NCBI RefSeq assembly: GCF_009687905.1
Contig: NZ_BLBG01000007.1
Coordinates: 35,550-99,549, forward strand
Direction of reading: 5' to 3'
From: Lacticaseibacillus zhaodongensis
GTDB lineage: Bacteria > Bacillota > Bacilli > Lactobacillales > Lactobacillaceae
Length of the DNA: 64,000 nt
Positions 52,616-63,000 of this stretch are shown in pieces (position 1 is the first letter of the stretch; each line of letters starts with the position of its first letter). The notes under the pieces were generated by a model, which worked only from the letters and a program-made list of their open reading frames with translations, made no database searches and had not been told where the DNA came from. Both the position numbers and the translations under genes were made by a program.

Positions 52616-53116
52616 ATGGTAATGAATAATAATTTCAAGTACCCCGACACGGCGGCTTACAAGTACGTAATTGACGAGCTGGATGCAAAAGGGGTACGCC
52701 TCAGCGACATCGCCCAAATCACATACGGCCTGCAGCACAAGTTTCTGCCGGACGCGACGATTGCCGATTACGAGGCGGAAGTCATTAACGTCATGCACAA
52801 ACGCGAATTGCTGAACAACGCGATGGTGGCCTTGCAACTCGATAAGTTGGCAACTAAGGGGCAACTAGACGAGCCACTGCAAAGTATCGTTGCCAATGAT
52901 GTTGGCGTCTTCGGGGTTGACGAAACGCTGGCATCTGGAATCGCCACTTTATGGGGCTCGATCGGCATCACCAACTATGGTTACATTGATCGCACCAAAC
53001 CTGGGATTATCGGCAAACTCGACAACAACGGTACATCGGTGAACACCTTCATTGACGACCTCGTTGGTGCGATTGCGGCCGCTGTTGCCGGCAAAATGGC
53101 CCATAAGTACGCGTAG
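52616..53116 (+). CDS. PgpA-like phosphatidylglycerophosphatase
   Basis: A 166-residue soluble protein of the Gram-positive PgpA/YutG branch, which hydrolyses phosphatidylglycerophosphate to phosphatidylglycerol. The conserved C-terminal core is seen in GVFGVDETLASGIATLWGSIG, NYGYIDRTKPGIIGKLD and TFIDDLVGAIAAAV. The membrane helices of proteobacterial PgpA are absent, as is normal for this branch. GGAGG precedes the ATG by nine bases. It is 50 bases ahead of the DUF6056-like gene and may share its transcript. It supplies the substrate for cardiolipin synthase and for glycerol-phosphate transferases encoded in this window. Confidence 0.85.
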   Translation: MVMNNNFKYPDTAAYKYVIDELDAKGVRLSDIAQITYGLQHKFLPDATIADYEAEVINVMHKRELLNNAMVALQLDKLATKGQLDEPLQSIVANDVGVFGVDETLASGIATLWGSIGITNYGYIDRTKPGIIGKLDNNGTSVNTFIDDLVGAIAAAVAGKMAHKYA

Positions 53117-53166
53117 ACTTTTGCGCTAAGCCACTGCTGCATCGGTTTTGGACTCTTGGAGGAGTT

Positions 53167-54702
53167 ATGCTGAATCATTACCACGATCGGCGTCCAGAAG
53201 TTGCCATGGTTCTGGGCGTGTTTATCATCTTTACCCTGATTTCAATCGCCATGCCGCTGACCGGCGACGACCTGACCTGGGGGGTTAGCTCGCTGGCACG
53301 GTACTGGCACTGGGGCTCATTTAACGTGTACGACGGGCGTTACCTCGGCAACACAATGATTATCGTTCTGAGCAAAATTCAGTGGCTACTGCACATCGTT
53401 TACGGACTCATTGCCGCCGGTTTGGCTTGGGTCTGCAGTAAGTTGCTGCGCTCGGTCAGTGGTGGTGTTGCGGCCATGACCGCCGTTTTGCTGATGCCCC
53501 GCATTGTTTTCGCGCAGACGATCGGCTGGAATTCCGGCTACATTAATTATGTGTTCTCCACGCTGTTCACCATCGGTATTTTGGCGCTCGCCGACCGGGA
53601 GATCCTAAACGCACGACCAATTGCGCTCAACTATCCCCGCACCTTCGCCCTGTTTCTGGCCGGCGCCGGGATGCTGTCGAGCTGGCTCAGCGAACCAGTC
53701 ACCATGCTGAACCTGCTGAGCATCATTGCCTTTATTGCCGTTGCCAAGCTGCGCGGCGGCCACCTTGCGCGGCACTGGTGGGCCGCTCTTGCCGGCACCC
53801 TGATTGGCTTCGTGCTCATGTTCATGAACGGCGGCTACCGCAACAGTATCGCCGGGACGGATAGCTACCGTAGCATCAACTTCAGTTTGCACAGCATCGT
53901 CCAGAACGCCAAAGTCATCACGGAAACAGCGCTGAACTCTTTTGCCGGACTGCTGATTGCCTTCCTACTGCTAGCCATCATCCTGAGCATCAAAAACTGG
54001 CAGGGCTGGCGTAATTACCAACGCGTTCTGGGCACTTTGGCAACCTTGGAACTTGCCGCCCTGTGTGTCGGCAACCACTTGGTCCAGGATCCCGCCCACC
54101 TCAGTAGCCACTACGCGGATCTATACCTACTGCTCACCGCCGGCTGCTTCGGCGCCTTAGCGCTACTACTGCTGGCCCTGGCCCCCGCCGACCTCGTCTC
54201 CTGGTACCTGCTGGCCGCGGCCGTGTTCACCTTGCTGCCCTACCTCGCCCTGCACCCGTTCGGCCCCCGCTGCGTATTCAGCGCGCAATTGTTCCTGGTC
54301 CTGCTCGCTCTGCGCTGGCTGCATAATTACGTGCAACCGTCCGCCCGCGTCTGGACCATCGGCGTCACCCTCGCCGCAGCTGTAACCTTGGCGTACAGCA
54401 CGCCGTACCTAGTCCAGATTCATCAGGGCAAGGTCGTTCGGGAAGAGGTCTTGCGCTATGAAGCCAAGCACCCCCGCAAGTACCAGAACTACTACCCAGA
54501 GATTCCGCACGGTGACTGGTTCTGGTCCGGCCACTTAGCTCCGAATCAGGATTGGAAGATCGACCGCTACTACAACCTCCGCTACGGGGCAGGCATTTTT
54601 GTTCCTTACAGTCAGTGGCGCGCACATCGGCACGAGGATCCGGCAACGTTGCTAAAGAGCTTCGCCCGCATGTATCCGCAGGTGGCGCCAAAGCAAAAGT
54701 AA
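53167..54702 (+). CDS. DUF6056-like polytopic membrane protein
   Basis: A 511-residue protein with about eleven to twelve membrane helices. The first outward loop contains the acidic pair in PLTGDDLTWGVSSL and the GRYLGN motif; SSWLSEPVTMLNLL follows in the middle. The pattern matches the DUF6056 family, whose acidic first loop recalls GT-C glycosyltransferases. The outward C-terminal domain (about 100 residues, NYYPEIPHGDWFWSGH) is soluble. A wall-polymer sugar transfer role is inference. GGAGGAG stands five bases ahead of the ATG; a strong terminator follows. Confidence 0.78.
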   Translation: MLNHYHDRRPEVAMVLGVFIIFTLISIAMPLTGDDLTWGVSSLARYWHWGSFNVYDGRYLGNTMIIVLSKIQWLLHIVYGLIAAGLAWVCSKLLRSVSGGVAAMTAVLLMPRIVFAQTIGWNSGYINYVFSTLFTIGILALADREILNARPIALNYPRTFALFLAGAGMLSSWLSEPVTMLNLLSIIAFIAVAKLRGGHLARHWWAALAGTLIGFVLMFMNGGYRNSIAGTDSYRSINFSLHSIVQNAKVITETALNSFAGLLIAFLLLAIILSIKNWQGWRNYQRVLGTLATLELAALCVGNHLVQDPAHLSSHYADLYLLLTAGCFGALALLLLALAPADLVSWYLLAAAVFTLLPYLALHPFGPRCVFSAQLFLVLLALRWLHNYVQPSARVWTIGVTLAAAVTLAYSTPYLVQIHQGKVVREEVLRYEAKHPRKYQNYYPEIPHGDWFWSGHLAPNQDWKIDRYYNLRYGAGIFVPYSQWRAHRHEDPATLLKSFARMYPQVAPKQK

Positions 54703-54704
54703 AA

Positions 54705-54744
54705 CAAAGCCGGCCGCTCCGTATCCAACGGGGCGGCCGGTTTT
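54705..54744 (+). terminator. Terminator of the pgpA/DUF6056 unit
   Basis: AAAGCCGGCCGCTCCG pairs with CGGGGCGGCCGGTTTT (wobbles allowed) around about 6 bases, directly past the stop. Confidence 0.85.
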
Positions 54745-54921
54745 ACATATATCGTCAGACTGCTGCTTATTCCACTGCCGCGGTGCGGGGCACCACTGCT
54801 CCGTTTAGCTCGCGCCGACTAACACTAGGCTAACTTATTTGCTGAATCACCACCGACCGTGCCGGCTGAAGAATGGGCCTGACTCGAAAAGGGCGACTGC
54901 CGAAAAGCCGAAAATCTGCTT

Positions 54922-55146
54922 AGGACATATTTACAAATATGCGCAGAAACCGCCCGAAACGTTGGTAGTACAGACTTTGCGCGAATGACCAAAATATGGA
55001 TCTATCTCCCACGCCCAATGTTGCTGAATCTGTACTTGACGGTAAGACTTGTGAATGTTGTTGCAAGCCATATTTTTAGCAATCTCTAGAACCCTTGTCC
55101 CGCTTGACTTTCTGCGCCATATTGCGCGTTTGTAAAAATATGTCCT
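54922..55146. repeat. Inverted-repeat-bounded element, about 225 bp
   Basis: Left arm AGGACATATTTACAAATATG, then CGCAGAAA (54922-54949), matches the complement of 55109-55146, which reads AGGACATATTTTTACAAA, then CGCGCAATATGGCGCAGAAA, with two small insertions. The interior is noncoding. It looks like a MITE-type element or a large foldback; no target duplication is obvious. Confidence 0.55.
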
Positions 55147-55309
55147 GACCGTGTTTTGGCATTTATTGAATTTGAACTCTGCAACCAACACAATTTGGCG
55201 GTGCTATTGGTATGAATGATCAGTTTCGTCCATTATCAAGCTGGATAACCGCCAAGCTCGGCTTCATAGCCTGATCAACTACCTACCTGGAATAAACACA
55301 TGTAGTCGT

Positions 55310-55593
55310 GAGGGGCGCCGCTGCGTAGCGACTTGAACTGCAGCGGCTCTGCCGCCGCTAGTTCAATCGACATCGGAGCGGCAAAGCCGCGGAGTGTGGA
55401 GCATATGCCGCGTAAAGCCCAAACAGCGGTTAAGCAGTGGGCTTCTGCTTAACCACTGGGGGTGAAATTGGGACCGCGTTGAGCGTAGCGATGCGGGCCC
55501 GATTTTAGGAGGAGGACTCGCGAAGCTAGTCCGTATCCGGCCCCGGGCTGTTCCACGCGAAAGCATATGCGAAGCGGAGCAGCGGCGCCCCTC
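55310..55593. repeat. Element A: 284-bp structured repeat with perfect 15-bp terminal inverted repeats
   Basis: Ends are GAGGGGCGCCGCTGC (55310-55324) and its exact complement (55579-55593). Inside are hairpins TTGAACT/AGTTCAA (55333-55366), GCGGC-AAA-GCCGC (55378-55390) and GGTTAAGCAG/CTGCTTAACC (55428-55454). A decayed relative, element B, lies at 59342. No coding sequence is supported. Confidence 0.7.
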
Positions 55594-55661
55594 CCGGCGG
55601 CCAGTCTAGTTAGCTCAAGATCTACGCGTACTTGCAGTCGTCAGTCAATTAATTCAGGCAG

Positions 55662-58600
55662 CTACTTCACCTTTTTGTTCATGCCGAACTGCACGCTGTA
55701 CTGTTTGCCAGCCGCGATATCGTACTGAATCAGCTGGTAGTCGTGCAGCACTGCCTTTTGCGCTTTGCTCAGCTGTGGGTAAAGCTCCGTGCGGTTGTCA
55801 TCCTTCACGAAGCGGATCCCAGTCGTGCTGTTCGTGCTTGAGTTAGCAACCTTAGTCCACATTGCAGGCAATTTGGCGTTAACCGCCGTCAGCAGTGCGT
55901 TGTACGCGTTCAGCTTCAAACCACCCTGCTTGTAGGCCAGCGCAATCAGGTCGTTAGTACCGATGACCCCGCCGTGCTGTTTGCCCAGCGCCCCATGTGC
56001 CCGCGCGTATTTATTCGCATAAACGAAGTAATCCGTGCGGTGCAAGAGGACCGTGTCGGTGATACCTGGGTAGATGCCGGGCAGATGGTCGCCGTAGAAG
56101 ACCCAAACAATCGGCTTATTGATTTTGTCGATTTGCTTCTTGAACGCCGCGGCGGCTTGATCTGTGTAGTGCACCCCACGCGCATAGGTTTCGATCTGCT
56201 GCTGGCGGGCGGACAGGGTCGCACTGGTCGTTTTGGCCGTGACCCCCTTGCTGTACCAACCGTTGAACGGCATGTGGTTTTGAATCGTGATGAGATTGAG
56301 GAACTGCCCGCCGCGCCGTGCGTGCACTTGCCGCAGTGCGTTTGCGTAGGCGGTGGTGTCAGAGAGGTAAGGACTGCTACCAAGCCGGTGTTTATCGATA
56401 ATTTTGTACTTACTACCTAAGTAAATGAACTTGTTGAAGCCAAAACGCTGATAAACTTGCGGCCGGTTGTAGAAGCTGCCCGTGTACGGGTGGACCGCGG
56501 TCGCGTAGTCAAAATCATTACCAACATTCGGATTGGCTTTCAGCCGCGGTACGAGCTGGGTGTAAGGCGTGTTGAGAGCACTGTCAAAATTACCCGTGCT
56601 GAGGCCGGTCAAGGACATGTACTCCATGTCGGCAGTGCCCCCACCGTAGCCGAAACTCATGAGCGAGCCACTGGTGTTCGCTTGCATTAGTCGCCGAATA
56701 TGGGGCATCGGGTCCTGACTGATTTTAACGCCAGGGATCCGCGTTGGATCCGCAAAGCTCTCAGAAAGGTTAAAAATCACCGTCGTTTTTTGCGGCAAAT
56801 TGGGCCGCGACTGGTTGGCAAGTGCCGCCTGCTGGCTGTATTTGTTGACGATTCGCCGAATTGCCGCCTTGGAATAACCTTGGGGCTGCGCCATCGCGTG
56901 GACATCAATACTACTCAAAAACTGCAAAATTGGTCCGTTCCACTGCGCAAAGCGGAGTTGATTGTTGTTGGCCATCACGATGTGACCACTATCGGTCAGG
57001 TTGCGCCAGTAGGAATAATGCTGATTCATCGTGAACAGACCAGCGCCAGCAACGAGCGCCACCAGCAATTTTGCAATCCCGGTCAGGCGCGTTTGTTCAG
57101 CTCGCTGCGCCCGGCGCTCAATAAACACGATGAGGAGCACAATGGCCACAATGCCGATCAGTGCCGCAACCAGTAGCCACGCCGGGACCATTTTGACCAG
57201 CTGGCCCCCCGCCTTCAGTTCCGCAATGTCACTCGGCACGATTGGTTCATTGCGATAAACGATTTTGACCCGGTTAGCGATGACAAATATCGTCTGCAGG
57301 GTCAAAGTGGTGATCAGTGACAGCCAATACCGGTCCGTTAAGCCCAGCAAAATCCAGTAAATAATCAGCAGGATCAGCGTCCCGACCAACATGTTGGGAA
57401 CCAAGGTCATGACCGTGTAACCCAGCACGGACAAATGCGGATTATAAATATTTTCAACCGTTTGCCAAGACTCATTCATTGCTAAGGCGCCGAGCAATTG
57501 TGCCGCGTATAACGCCACGCCAGTGATGATTGGCCGCTGGTAATCATGCCAGAACAGCTTGATAGCAGCTTGCGGATGCGCCACAAACTGCAGCCAGGCG
57601 GTTGTAAACGGCATATCCAAGCGCTGACTAGCCCGCCGCCATAGCTTAGTGTGCCATGAAAAGGCCAGACTGATCAGCGCAAGTAGCAACACAAAGGCCG
57701 CAATGGTGATGAGGCTAAGTGGTAGCCACAGGTGACCAAAACCATCAAAGAAGCGGTGTAAATCTTCAACATAAGTGCCCAAAAGGTCCCGCCAGGTCGT
57801 TCCGGCCGCTACGAGTGCCCCTAACCAAACCGCATAGGCCATGACCTGGTGAATGCGGTCGCTAGCAGAATCGATTGGTGCCTGCGTACTACGGCTCAGC
57901 TTCAGGACCACCCGCACAACAACTAGCGCCGGTAGAAAGGTCAAAGGCGAAAGCAAGCCCACAAAGCGCGCGGAATTGGCCAGTGTCAGTGCCGCTGCTG
58001 TCGTGCTGAAGCCCATCGCCGGAATCGTCAGGCAGCCCACGATGAACAGGCCTAAGTCTTCCCAACGAATTCGCGCGGTCGCATCGCCCGCGACGAGTCC
58101 AATACAGCCTAGCGCCATGACCCCAGCAGTAAAGCCACCGTTTCCGAGCGTCCAAATATCACGGTTAAAGATCAGCGGCAAACTCAGCAAAAATACGCCG
58201 AAAAGCTTCCATTCCCGCTTGGCAAGCCATTGCTGCAACCACGGTGCGAGCAGCGTGAAGAGAACGACCCCGGTGATGTAAGGCTGCGCGTTGCGCAAAA
58301 CCGGGAATAGCTGGTCATAAATGGCAGCCGGCTCGCCAAAACTACCGACCGCAAGTTGCGCCAAAATCAGCACGATGCCACTGATGATTGCCGTTGCCCA
58401 AAAGTGGACTGTCGTCGCCAGGCTCACGTGGCGTTGCGCAAAGAAACTGCCCGCCCAAATCAACCCGATATCAGCCAAAATGCCGAGACCGTACTTAAGC
58501 AGATTCCCGGCCAGCCACAGTTTGGTGGGCTTGCTACTATTTAGTGTGTAGGCTAAGACACCGTGTTGCCCGTAACTAACAAAGTAGGTCAGAACGGCGC

Positions 58601-58676
58601 CTAGCATGATGATTCCAAAAAATACAAGGAGGACCAGCCCTAAGCGCCGGTCCCCTGTGCTCTGATTACGTTTCAT
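55662..58676 (-). CDS. LTA-synthase-like glycerol-phosphate transferase, long form (first copy)
   Basis: A 1004-residue protein: about fourteen membrane helices over the first 560 residues, then an outward sulfatase/alkaline-phosphatase-fold domain. The likely nucleophile is the Thr in YGGGTADMEY (about residue 679); NLSESFADPT (about 639) and FYGDHLPG (about 862) supply metal ligands. True LtaS has only five helices and about 650 residues, so this resembles long GacH-like enzymes that add glycerol phosphate from phosphatidylglycerol to wall polysaccharides. GGGGA precedes the ATG. A paralog with the same architecture follows at 60008. No good terminator is seen. Confidence 0.85.
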   Translation of the reverse strand: MKRNQSTGDRRLGLVLLVFFGIIMLGAVLTYFVSYGQHGVLAYTLNSSKPTKLWLAGNLLKYGLGILADIGLIWAGSFFAQRHVSLATTVHFWATAIISGIVLILAQLAVGSFGEPAAIYDQLFPVLRNAQPYITGVVLFTLLAPWLQQWLAKREWKLFGVFLLSLPLIFNRDIWTLGNGGFTAGVMALGCIGLVAGDATARIRWEDLGLFIVGCLTIPAMGFSTTAAALTLANSARFVGLLSPLTFLPALVVVRVVLKLSRSTQAPIDSASDRIHQVMAYAVWLGALVAAGTTWRDLLGTYVEDLHRFFDGFGHLWLPLSLITIAAFVLLLALISLAFSWHTKLWRRASQRLDMPFTTAWLQFVAHPQAAIKLFWHDYQRPIITGVALYAAQLLGALAMNESWQTVENIYNPHLSVLGYTVMTLVPNMLVGTLILLIIYWILLGLTDRYWLSLITTLTLQTIFVIANRVKIVYRNEPIVPSDIAELKAGGQLVKMVPAWLLVAALIGIVAIVLLIVFIERRAQRAEQTRLTGIAKLLVALVAGAGLFTMNQHYSYWRNLTDSGHIVMANNNQLRFAQWNGPILQFLSSIDVHAMAQPQGYSKAAIRRIVNKYSQQAALANQSRPNLPQKTTVIFNLSESFADPTRIPGVKISQDPMPHIRRLMQANTSGSLMSFGYGGGTADMEYMSLTGLSTGNFDSALNTPYTQLVPRLKANPNVGNDFDYATAVHPYTGSFYNRPQVYQRFGFNKFIYLGSKYKIIDKHRLGSSPYLSDTTAYANALRQVHARRGGQFLNLITIQNHMPFNGWYSKGVTAKTTSATLSARQQQIETYARGVHYTDQAAAAFKKQIDKINKPIVWVFYGDHLPGIYPGITDTVLLHRTDYFVYANKYARAHGALGKQHGGVIGTNDLIALAYKQGGLKLNAYNALLTAVNAKLPAMWTKVANSSTNSTTGIRFVKDDNRTELYPQLSKAQKAVLHDYQLIQYDIAAGKQYSVQFGMNKKVK

Positions 58677-58805
58677 GATTCGTCCCCGATATGTACCTTT
58701 CTAATCTCCCGCTAATTATACACTAACGTTCGGGTAGTGGTTGCCTAAATCACCTGCGCGGACGGAAACGTAGGTGGAGGTGGAATATACCACTACTAAG
58801 GGCTT
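58677..58805. other. Upstream region of the first LTA-synthase-like gene
   Basis: Contains TATAAT on the minus strand at about 58715 without a convincing -35 hexamer. The remainder leads into repeat element E1. Confidence 0.4.
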
Positions 58806-59119
58806 GTACGTCCGGGCGGCGGGCGCATTTTCCTCCCACTGCGCTGGCGGCAGTGACGACAGGCATGCTGGGGCACGGCTACAGGTTTGACCAAGCCCGG
58901 GTCAAATCTTCCGCCTTAGCTCCGAGCCCGCCCGTGTTTTCGCAACCGTCGATGGTAAGCTTGGCGCATTGCTTTAATCATCATAGGCGGTCTCTCCGCT
59001 ATCCCCGAATATTGAAAGCAGTAGCCTTGCAAACCCAGCAAGACTACTACTTTCAATATTCGTTTCAGCATGGTCACTCCCGCCAGCTCCGTTCCCGGAA
59101 AAGGCGCCCGCCACCCTAC
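58806..59119 (-). repeat. Element E1: foldback repeat, minus orientation
   Basis: On the minus strand it begins GTAGGGTGGCGGGCGCCTTTT and ends with the near complement, so the whole element can fold on itself. Read in this direction it has GTGACCATGCTG, then a long hairpin (59006-59062: about 22 of 25 pairs, loop TGGGTTT), then GCGGAGAGACCGC, and further on GGCGGAAGATTTGACCCGGG. The same modules occur in E2, but the hairpin stem sequence is entirely different. Confidence 0.7.
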
Positions 59120-59341
59120 AGAGATGTTCTTAATTAGCTCCGTCATGAACTGGACACTTTCCAGCCTGCAATAAAATCTCCCCCTCTTCTAACTACCTCG
59201 GATATTACAAGTAACTTGGATACTCAACAATCCAGGAGAATATACACAACACCACTGGATAGTTGCATTGTGTATTGTAAGCAGTTTGCTTAGTTAGGCA
59301 GTCTAAGCCACCGCCTATTGGTTAGAAATGAATGTAGCAAG
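59120..59341. other. Intergenic segment between repeat elements
   Basis: Holds a small hairpin (ATCCAG/CTGGAT, about 59230-59255) and no credible gene or promoter. Confidence 0.4.
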
Positions 59342-59478
59342 GAGGGGCGCCGCTGCATAGCGATTTAAACTGCTGTGGATATGTCGCTGCTAGTTCAATC
59401 AATATTGGAGAATGAAGTATATGCCGCGTAAAGCCCAAACAGTCGTTAAGAGGTGTATTTCTGCTTAACAACTGGAAG
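59342..59478. repeat. Element B: partial, diverged copy of element A
   Basis: Begins with the same 15 bases as A (GAGGGGCGCCGCTGC), then aligns over about 135 bases. This includes an identical 24-base block whose core is TATGCCGCGTAAAGCCCAAA (59419-59438 here; 55404-55423 in A). Hairpin arms of A are partly broken in B and the right half is missing, so B looks like a decaying copy. Confidence 0.65.
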
Positions 59479-59612
59479 TGACTTCATAACCGTTATCACA
59501 GGTGAACCAGTTACCAAGAGTTGATAGGTGATCCTTACTCACAATGATTGCAAAGCGTGTTGTCAAACTGTCTGGATACTGAGTAAAAACCGCAGTTAAT
59601 GTGTGGATATTT

Positions 59613-59943
59613 GTAGGGCGGTGGACGCCTCTTCCGAAGTGCAGCTAGTGGGGGTGACCATGCTGTCGCGATAATCAGCGTGGTTTGCGCTGATTATCGG
59701 GGAGAACGGAGAGACCGCCAATAAAATAAAAGCACAACTGTGAGTTTACCGTGGTTGGTCACTACAACACGGCGGGCTCGTAGTTCAGGCGGAAGACTTG
59801 GCCCGGGTTTGCCAGAGCTCTTAGCGCTTCAGCGGTTAGAGCTTCCGGACATCGAAGAGGTCAAGCCTGCAGCCGGCCCCAGCATGCCTGCTGTCACCCC
59901 CAATAGCGAAACGGGAGGAAGAGGCGCCCACCGCCCGGGCAGC
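59613..59943 (+). repeat. Element E2: foldback repeat, plus orientation
   Basis: Starts GTAGGGCGGTGGACGCCTCT and ends with the complement of GGGCGGTGGGCGCCTCTTCC (19 of 20 match). Modules in order: GTGACCATGCTG (59654-59665), perfect 12-bp hairpin CGATAATCAGCG/CGCTGATTATCG with loop TGGTTTG (59669-59699), GGGGAGAACGGAGAGACCGCC-type box, and GGCGGAAGACTTGGCCCGGG (59788-59807). It is homologous to E1 and lies in the opposite orientation. Confidence 0.7.
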
Positions 59944-59948
59944 CAACC

Positions 59949-59993
59949 AAAAAGCACCCTGAACTCCACATCTCAAATGGAATCCAGGGTGCC
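59949..59993 (-). terminator. Terminator of the second LTA-synthase-like gene
   Basis: On the minus strand GCACCCTG-TTCCA pairs with TGTGGA-CAGGGTGC (small bulges) and is followed by TTTTT. Confidence 0.8.
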
Positions 59994-60007
59994 ATTTTAA
60001 CTCACAA

Positions 60008-63000
60008 TTACTTTTGCATCCCCGCCTGCAATGCGTACTGCTTGCCGGCAGTGATGTCGTATTCGAGGAGCTGGTAATCGTGCAAGGTGGCCTTTTGCTT
60101 CTTACTCAGGTCATTGTAGTAAACTTCCTTGCCGTTCTTGTTCACGAAGCTCATCCCGTACGTTGGGTCATTCGTGCGGTTGTCGCTGCGCATCCAGATA
60201 GTTGGCAGCGTCTTTTGCACCTTCGTCAGGAGAGCCACGAATGGGTCGACCTTGGCGTTAGCCTGCGCGAAGGCCATGGCGATGAAGTCGCTGGAGCCAA
60301 CCTGCTTGGTATTGCTCAGCTTGGTTTTGGCCCCGTGCGCGCGGGCGTACTTGTTAGCGTAAATGAAGTAGTCGGTCTGGTGCAGCGGGACCGCGTACTT
60401 GGACGAGCTGTCGCCATTGTAGAGGGCACCGAGGTGGTCACCGTAGAAGACCCAGATGATCGGCTTGTTGATGGCATCGATCTGGTGCATGAACTTCTCG
60501 GCCGCGTCATCCGTGTAGTGCAGACCCATCGCGTAACTCTCAAAGGAACCCTTGAGGTCGGCGGTTGTGAACGCGGAACCAGATGCCTTAAAGTCATGCT
60601 TGCTGTACAGCGTCGGCGTGTACGGCATGTGGTTTTGAATGGTAATCAGGTTAAGGAACTGGCCACCCTTGCGCGCCTGCAGTTGGTCCAACGCGTTATC
60701 GTAGGCCGTGTAATCAGAGAGGTAGGTGTGGGCGTTGCCAACGTAGCGTCTGTGCTTGATCGGGTACTTGCTATCAAGCGCGGCAAACTTGTTGAAGTTG
60801 AACTTCTCGTAGACGCCCTGCCGGTTGTATTCAGAACCGTTGAAGGGGTGAATTGCGGAAGAGTACTTGAACCAAGTTGAAACCGCCGCCCCATTTTGCT
60901 GCCGCGAAACTAGCTGCGTGTAAGGCGTCGAGAGCGTCGTGTTCAGGTTGCCAAGGCTCATCCCCGTGAGCGTCTCCCACTCCATATCAGCGGTCCCACC
61001 ACCATAACCGTGACTCATCATAAGCCCGGACGTGGTCTGCTTCTTGATGGCGCGAATGTTCGGGATCGGGTCCTTGTCTAGGTGGACGTTTGGCACCCGG
61101 GTCGGGTCGGAGAAGCTCTCGCTCAGGTTAAACATGACGGTCATCTTGCTAATGTCGTTAGTGCGCGTCTTGTTGATCTGTGCAGCTTCTTGACCGTACT
61201 TCTTGGCCAGCTGATCGATTGCCGCTTTGGAGTAGCCCTTGGGTTTTTCCATCGGCGTCACGTCGATGTTCTGCGCAAACTGCACGTACGGCCCGTTGTC
61301 TTGGGCGGCCCACATCTGGTTCATAATTTTGTAGGTCACCTTGAAGTTGTTCGCGAACTGCTGACTAGCAGACATGTACTGGTTGTAGGAACGGAAACCG
61401 ACCATGAACGCGATGGCAAAAATGAATTGCACCACGCGCATTAGCCAGCTCGTCTTTGGCGCCGGGTGCTTGCGTTCCAGCCAAATGCACAGGGCAATCA
61501 CGGCCACAACGATCACCACGCCGGCAATCAGCAGCAGCGGGCTGACCATTTTCACAAGATTAGCGGTGGAACGTAATTCGTAGATGTCGGCGGGAACAAT
61601 TGGTTCATTCCGGGCAGCAATCTTGACGACATCCGCAATCAGCCACAGGGTGCCAGCGGTGAAGGTCGCAATCAGGGCGGTCCAGTAACGGTTAGTCAGG
61701 CCGCGAATGATCCAGAAAATGGCCATGAGCAGGATGGCACCGTAGACCATGGCCGGGATCCGCACGAGCAGGACCCGCGGGTAAACCATCGGGCCGGACC
61801 ACGCCTTCCACGCCGCCTGCAGTCCGGGATACATGAAGAAGGTCGCCACGGTCTGCAGAACGTAGAAGAGGCCAAAAGCCAGTGCGCCGGGCCACAGCCG
61901 GTGCCAGATTGCACCGAGCAAGTGGCTGCGCTTTGCCACGATGTCCCGGGCTAAGGGCACAAACTCGAAGTCAGACTCCTTGCCCAGCACGCGCCAGGTC
62001 TGCGTCCGCTTGAGAATCCACAGCAGGGCCAGTGTAAAGATGACGACCCCAACCGTCAGTGCCAGCGCACTAACAAGCATCCAGATGCCCAGCCGGGCGG
62101 TGATCAATGCCTGCACCTTGTTCTTCAGCAGCGTCATAATTGCCAGTAAGCTGGCGCTACGACTGACGACTACGAGCAAAATGCCAGCAAACAGTTGCCA
62201 GCTTTCTGCACCCTGCACCTGCGTCTTCGCAGCCGGTGCGGGCAGCAAAACGTTCACCAGCGCCACGGCGGGAATCAGGGTCAAAATTGATTCCGGCGCG
62301 ATGAACTGCGCGGAATTGTTCCACGCCCCCTGGCCGTACAGAGTCGCCCAGGACATAAACAGGGTCAGCAGGTAAGCCAGCAGCGCTAAACCGCAGAAGG
62401 CGCGCAGATTCTTGCCCAGATTTTCGTTCCGGAACAGCAGCGCGACCAAGCCAACGCAAAGCGCGGCGGTGAGGCCGCTGCCGGCATTAAAGCTCCAGAT
62501 GTCGCGGCCAATCAGCATCGCCATGCCCATCGCCAGCAGTAAGAGCCGCTTAACGAGGGGTGCATGTTTGCCGAGTTGCAGGTACGGCAGCAGCAACATG
62601 AAAATCAGCATGCCGGTGAGATACGGCACCACGTTCCGCACGATCGGGAACATGGCGTCCAGGAGGCCCGCTAATCCAGGCACTTGGCCGTGAACCATCG
62701 TGAAGCCAAGCAGGATAATTCCCGAAGTGACGACAAATAGCCACGTGTGGACAGCAAGTTTGACGTGGACCTTAGCATCGATAAATAAGCGGAACAAGTA
62801 GATCAGAAAGGCATCACTGCCAATCACCATGATCAGCTTGATTGCCCAAACCACTAACCATTTCAGGCCGACAGGTTGGGCGTTAATCGTTGGCGAGTAC
62901 AGCCCCCGCACGCCAAATGCGTATTCGTTCATCACGAACGCCACCATCAGTAGCAGCCCGATGATCGTGCGCACGGCTGGCCGCCGCATTACTTTTTTGA

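Noticed and set aside
59613..59943. Retron noncoding RNA, because of paired ends and an internal hairpin
   Set aside because: No reverse transcriptase gene is present in the window and the terminal pairing is far longer than in retrons.
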